From Candidatus Aminicenans sakinawicola JGI OTU-1 (lineage in GTDB: Bacteria > Acidobacteriota > Aminicenantia > Aminicenantales > Aminicenantaceae): 9,931 nt of DNA. The stretch covers positions 1 through 9,931 of the forward strand of contig AWNV01000085.1 of NCBI GenBank assembly GCA_000493965.1, read 5' to 3'. Made by a program: the position numbers and the translations under genes. The stretch's first letter is position 1. Each line of letters opens with the position of its first letter. The notes under the pieces are model-generated. The model was not told the origin of the DNA. It saw only the letters and a program-made list of their open reading frames with translations, and made no database searches. This document shows positions 6,911 to 9,931 of the stretch, in pieces.

Positions 6911-6939
6911 ACTATACTAATAAATTTTGGGCAAATCAA
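6911..6939 (-). promoter_or_regulatory. Candidate promoter of the AAA+/RyR-TIR operon
   Basis: On the minus strand TTGATT (6934-6939) is followed after 17 bases by TATAGT (6911-6916), a good sigma-70-type match. Transcription would start near 6904, leaving a leader of ~87 bases before the ATG at 6817. A small dyad, TTAGG-7-CCTAA (6876-6892), lies in this leader and could be an operator or hairpin. Confidence 0.5.
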
Positions 6940-7021
6940 CTTCATAATACCCAAATAATCGGATAAATCTTGCTGATGAGGCAATTTATTTAAATAAAGG
7001 CCTCTACTACCCCATAAGGAA

Positions 7022-7092
7022 AAAAGGGGGTCGGGCCATGCTAACTTATAGATATTATGAAAGATACCCCATAATAAGGGCTGATATTTTGC
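7022..7092. repeat. 71-bp direct repeat, left copy
   Basis: This matches 9861-9931 in the same orientation with three mismatches in 71 bases. The two copies flank the VWFA-related gene and the acetate kinase relic. A minus-strand reading frame runs through it, but the other copy has a stop codon (TAG at 9875-9877) in that frame and two of the three differences would change the protein, so it is most likely non-coding. The surrounding intergenic region (6818-7497) holds the two divergent promoters and otherwise AT-rich sequence; I see no gene in it. Confidence 0.88.
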
Positions 7093-7353
7093 CTTAAAAT
7101 CTCCTTTTTGGCCCCCAAAAAAGCACTTTAAGAAAAGCTCCAAAAATAATATCGGATGATCTGCTTAAACGTACATTTTTGCCACCAAAACCATTGTTTG
7201 GTTCATCACGATAATCCGAACTTTTTAGTATGCAGCTTGTATATTTTTAGCATAAGGTTATATCGTATGAATTGGAGTTATACAATAATTAAAGAAACAG
7301 GACATATGTCTCCTAAAATGAACATCTGGAACGGCTTCAACAAGTGTAGTGTA

Positions 7354-7383
7354 TTGGCATGTTATATGCTCTTTAGGTATAAT
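7354..7383 (+). promoter_or_regulatory. Candidate promoter of the VWFA-related gene
   Basis: TTGGCA (7354-7359) is followed after 18 bases by a perfect TATAAT (7378-7383). Transcription would start near 7390, giving a leader of ~108 bases to the ATG at 7498. Confidence 0.55.
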
Positions 7384-7497
7384 TAAAAAAAAGAGAATCA
7401 GCAGGATAGGATCATTTCCATAAACGATTCGTATGATGGAGAGAAGAATATATCAATGGAAGTGTCAAGGAATTTCGGAATAAATAGGGGGATTTCA

Positions 7498-9663
7498 ATG
7501 AAAAAAGAGAAAATTCTTGAATATGTTTTTTCATTCAGGGCATGGCTGGTTTTAACGCTTCTGTGTGGATTTCTTTCAATCAATGCTTTTGGTTTGAAGA
7601 CTACCGGTTTCAAGACAACTCAGCAGAAACATGAGGTCACGGTCAGGCTCGTTCTCGTGGATGTTCTCGCAACCGACAAAGACGGAAATATTGTCACCTA
7701 CCTCACTAAACAGGATTTTGAAATTTATGAGGATGGGAAATCCGTCCCCATCAATTCCCTGGATTTGGTGAACTTTCGGCTCGAAGATGTAAAGCCCACT
7801 CCCGATCGAGGATACATCAAACGGAAGAGCAAATTCATTGTCGTATTTGATTCCATAAACACGGTCCGGAGAATGCTCAACCGGAATAAAGGCAGGATTC
7901 TGGATAAACTGAATAATCTGATCCGTTCCGGTGGAGAAGTCATGGTGCTGGAGCTGACTGAGAAGGGTGGGGTCAAACTCCTTCAGCCTTTCACTTCCGA
8001 TGACGACCTCATTGCCCAAGCGGTCGACAGAGCCTCGGGAAGCATCTGGGTTGAGACCGAGACCGATCATTTAGGAGCCCCTAAAATCTTCCAACGACAG
8101 GAAGAGGGAGGCGAAAGGCAGGAAGTGAAAGACCAAGTCGCCCCTAAAACCGGAACAGGTGCTGTCCTTTCCTCAATGGAGATTTATCAGTATAGGACTC
8201 GCCTTCGTTTCGAAAAATCACTCTCCGGTATGCTCTCCGTGATGAGCATGATCAAGGACTATCCGGGAAGAAAATCCGTTCTTTTGGTCTCAGGTGGCTT
8301 CCCCACACTCACACTGGAAAAATTTCATGGACCAACGGGAATCACATCCAAGCTGGCCGATACGGATCTAATGGCAGGGAAGATCTCGGATCCATTCAAG
8401 ATCCTGCAGAAGGGCGGGCGCCGCTACGAAGATGATATATTCAGAGATCTCCTGAACTTCGCTAACAGCCATAACATCACGTTCTACACCGTAGATCCCG
8501 ATAGCTATCTGCGACATGTTTTCCCCGACATATCGCTGGATAATTACTTCGGTATCCCGGACCTTGCAAAGATTAAACAGAATGAACTGTTTAACCTGAA
8601 ATACATGGCTTTGAAGACCGGAGGTCAGGCACTGCAGGGAGCTAAAAAATTCGACAACTTTACCAGGTATGTGAATAGGGATCTTCAGGCCTACTATGTG
8701 TTGACTTACTACCCCAAGCGAGACGAGGCGGATGGAGACTATCATAAAATCGAAGTCAAGGTGAAGCATCCGGATGTGAAGATTCAGTTTCGGAAGGGAT
8801 ATCATGACTATAAGGCTGAGCAGGCCGAATCCCTTCTCTTCGCTTCGGCTTCCATGAATCCCGATCTCTTCAAGGAGATCAACTTCCAGGCCAAGGCCGT
8901 CCCCTTTGTCACTAACAAGAACAAATTCATCCTCTGGTTCACTATGGCTCTCCCTGTTCGGGATGTGGTGCTCAGTCCGGATCCAAGCAAGAAATTCAAG
9001 GTGTTGAAGGTCAATTTCTGGCTGGATGACCAGGAGGATGCCAGAGCGTTTAATGCACAGATGAACATCCCCGTGGCCCTCACACTCCAATTTCGAGAGA
9101 GGCTGAAGCGGGCAAGATTTTACGGGCACAGCACCAGCTCCCAGGAGCTTAAGCTGAATAAACCTGAGTATAGACTTGTTTATGCTCTGTATGATGAGGA
9201 GAGCGGACGGGTTGGAACGGCCATCCAGAACCTATGCCCCCCTGCCGTTGAGACTCTACGGTCCGGCATGCTGGCCAACGCGGTTTTTGGCCGGTTGAGA
9301 GAGGTGAAAGATCCGGGGGCGTCATTTAAGATCTCTCCAGAAGATGGGACACTGGGTATCGGGAAGTTCAAGTTTTACCCGATGGGGGCCAATCAGTTCG
9401 GCCGTACGGAAAAGGTTTCTCTGTTCGTTCAGGTCAAGTGGCCGGATAAGAAGGCTGATTTTTCACCCGAATTACAGATCCTGCAGCCCGGACAAGAATT
9501 GAGTCCTGTTCCATACACGATTGAAAAGACTTTATGGAACCGGCGGATAGGACTTTTGAATGCCGTTTTGAACCTGGATTTCAGCCGGTATGGCCGGGGT
9601 GATCTCACGCTGAAATTTGTAGTAGGGGGTGAGGTCACCAAGATCCCGATCCGATTACTCTAA
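7498..9663 (+). CDS. Secreted VWFA-related domain protein
   Basis: This encodes a 721-residue exported protein of the VWFA-related family typical of Acidobacteriota and relatives; its molecular role is unknown. A signal peptide is evident (KKEK start, hydrophobic 15-30, likely cleavage near AFG, residues 30-32). A short beta domain follows, with VRLVLVDVLATDKDG (49-63) and LTKQDFEIYEDGK (69-81), the usual preface in this family. The VWA-like domain spans about 112-400: FIVVFDSINT (113-122), GRKSVLLVSGG (257-267), ITFYTVDPDS (327-336), and ALKTGGQAL (371-379). The metal site motif is not classical DxSxS but the FDxxNT variant common in this group. DLQAYYVLTYYP and IQFRKGYH close the domain near 436. 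The C-terminal ~280 residues are beta-rich and unrecognised. The ATG at 7498 has AGGGGG 6 bases upstream and starts the signal peptide; an in-frame ATG at 7456 is poorer. It is a single gene, divergent from the TIR operon. Confidence 0.9.
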   Translation: MKKEKILEYVFSFRAWLVLTLLCGFLSINAFGLKTTGFKTTQQKHEVTVRLVLVDVLATDKDGNIVTYLTKQDFEIYEDGKSVPINSLDLVNFRLEDVKPTPDRGYIKRKSKFIVVFDSINTVRRMLNRNKGRILDKLNNLIRSGGEVMVLELTEKGGVKLLQPFTSDDDLIAQAVDRASGSIWVETETDHLGAPKIFQRQEEGGERQEVKDQVAPKTGTGAVLSSMEIYQYRTRLRFEKSLSGMLSVMSMIKDYPGRKSVLLVSGGFPTLTLEKFHGPTGITSKLADTDLMAGKISDPFKILQKGGRRYEDDIFRDLLNFANSHNITFYTVDPDSYLRHVFPDISLDNYFGIPDLAKIKQNELFNLKYMALKTGGQALQGAKKFDNFTRYVNRDLQAYYVLTYYPKRDEADGDYHKIEVKVKHPDVKIQFRKGYHDYKAEQAESLLFASASMNPDLFKEINFQAKAVPFVTNKNKFILWFTMALPVRDVVLSPDPSKKFKVLKVNFWLDDQEDARAFNAQMNIPVALTLQFRERLKRARFYGHSTSSQELKLNKPEYRLVYALYDEESGRVGTAIQNLCPPAVETLRSGMLANAVFGRLREVKDPGASFKISPEDGTLGIGKFKFYPMGANQFGRTEKVSLFVQVKWPDKKADFSPELQILQPGQELSPVPYTIEKTLWNRRIGLLNAVLNLDFSRYGRGDLTLKFVVGGEVTKIPIRLL

Positions 9664-9705
9664 GCCGGTTTCACATTTTGCTGCGACCATCCTGTCGAAT
9701 CCACG

Positions 9706-9860
9706 TCAGGTCCGGGATATCAGGATCCGTTTGGTTTCCCGCGCAATCCTTTTTTCCTCGTTGGTCGGAATCACGAGAATTTTGACCCTGTAACCGGGGA
9801 CGCTGATGTTGCGGTTCACTTTGCTGCGCTATTCGTTTTTCTCCGCATCCAGCTGTCTTG
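9706..9860 (-). pseudogene. ackA: Relic of the 3' end of an acetate kinase gene
   Basis: Translated on the minus strand, this stretch reads LDAEKNE-stop-RSKVNRNISV, then VKILVIPTNEEKRIARETKR, and ends at a TGA (9706-9708). The LD.EKN, IPTNEE and IAR.T motifs are the conserved C-terminus of acetate kinase, which makes acetyl phosphate from acetate and ATP. Only the last ~50 codons are present, an in-frame TAG (9829-9831) breaks them, and the similarity I can follow stops where the 71-bp repeat begins at 9861. It converges on the VWFA-related gene, 42 bases after that gene's stop. It is most likely a dead fragment. The rest of the gene could lie beyond the window if the repeat was inserted into it. 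No terminator was recognised between the two genes. Confidence 0.75.
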
Positions 9861-9931
9861 AAAAGGGGGGCGGGCTATGCTAACTTATAGATATCATGAA
9901 AGATACCCCATAATAAGGGCTGATATTTTGC
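9861..9931. repeat. 71-bp direct repeat, right copy (cut by window end)
   Basis: This second copy of the 7022-7092 repeat differs at three positions and may continue past the window. It abuts the broken edge of the acetate kinase relic, which suggests that the repeat marks an insertion or recombination junction. There are no inverted termini and no coding capacity in this copy. Confidence 0.88.

Noticed and set aside
7105..7121. TTTTTGG-CCC-CCAAAAA hairpin as a terminator
   Set aside because: The stem is weak, the loop is only three bases, and it sits between divergent genes where no transcript is expected to end.
6889..7143. An 84-codon minus-strand ORF overlapping the 71-bp repeat
   Set aside because: The second repeat copy has a stop in the same frame, two of three differences between copies change amino acids, and the frame runs over the operon promoter at 6911-6939.
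8368..9129. A 253-codon minus-strand ORF inside the VWFA-related gene
   Set aside because: It lies wholly within a well-supported plus-strand gene with clear domain motifs and has no motif or ribosome binding site of its own.

Overview
The window probably comes from an uncultured bacterium of the Acidobacteriota/Aminicenantes type. This rests mainly on the 721-residue secreted VWFA-related protein, a family strongly expanded in those lineages, and is an inference only. The DNA is moderately AT-rich, the strong ribosome binding sites are GGAGG-like, and an unusual share of the sequence is intergenic repeat. No tRNA, rRNA, CRISPR array or intact transposase was seen.

Left part (1-2630), minus strand: a secreted SGNH/GDSL hydrolase, a doubtful 106-codon ORF, and a small DUF805 membrane protein. 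They are separated by three same-orientation copies of a long dispersed repeat (1-150, 1376-1640, 2371-2632). Each copy carries the same promoter-like pair, TTGACT-18 bp-TATTAT, pointing into the next minus-strand gene. In copy 3 the spacer has diverged while the hexamers have not. The layout (gene, repeat with promoter, gene) looks like a cassette array.

Centre (2629-6817), minus strand: a two-gene operon that looks like an undescribed or poorly described defence-type system. The first gene encodes a PfkB-like domain (probably kinase-dead), an AAA+ ATPase and a C-terminal ryanodine-receptor (RyR) domain. It is split into two frames by an A8 tract; seven A would restore one 870-residue protein. 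The second gene starts 36 bp downstream and encodes a TIR protein with a helical middle, a double zinc ribbon and two TerB-like repeats exactly 50 residues apart. A natural reading is a sensor/ATPase controlling a TIR effector, possibly an NAD+-cleaving one.

Right part (6818-9931): a divergent intergenic region with a promoter for each side and one copy of a 71-bp repeat, then the plus-strand VWFA-related gene. After it lies a minus-strand relic of the 3' end of an acetate kinase gene, cut off where a second 71-bp repeat copy begins at the window edge. Recombination or insertion at repeats has evidently shaped the locus.
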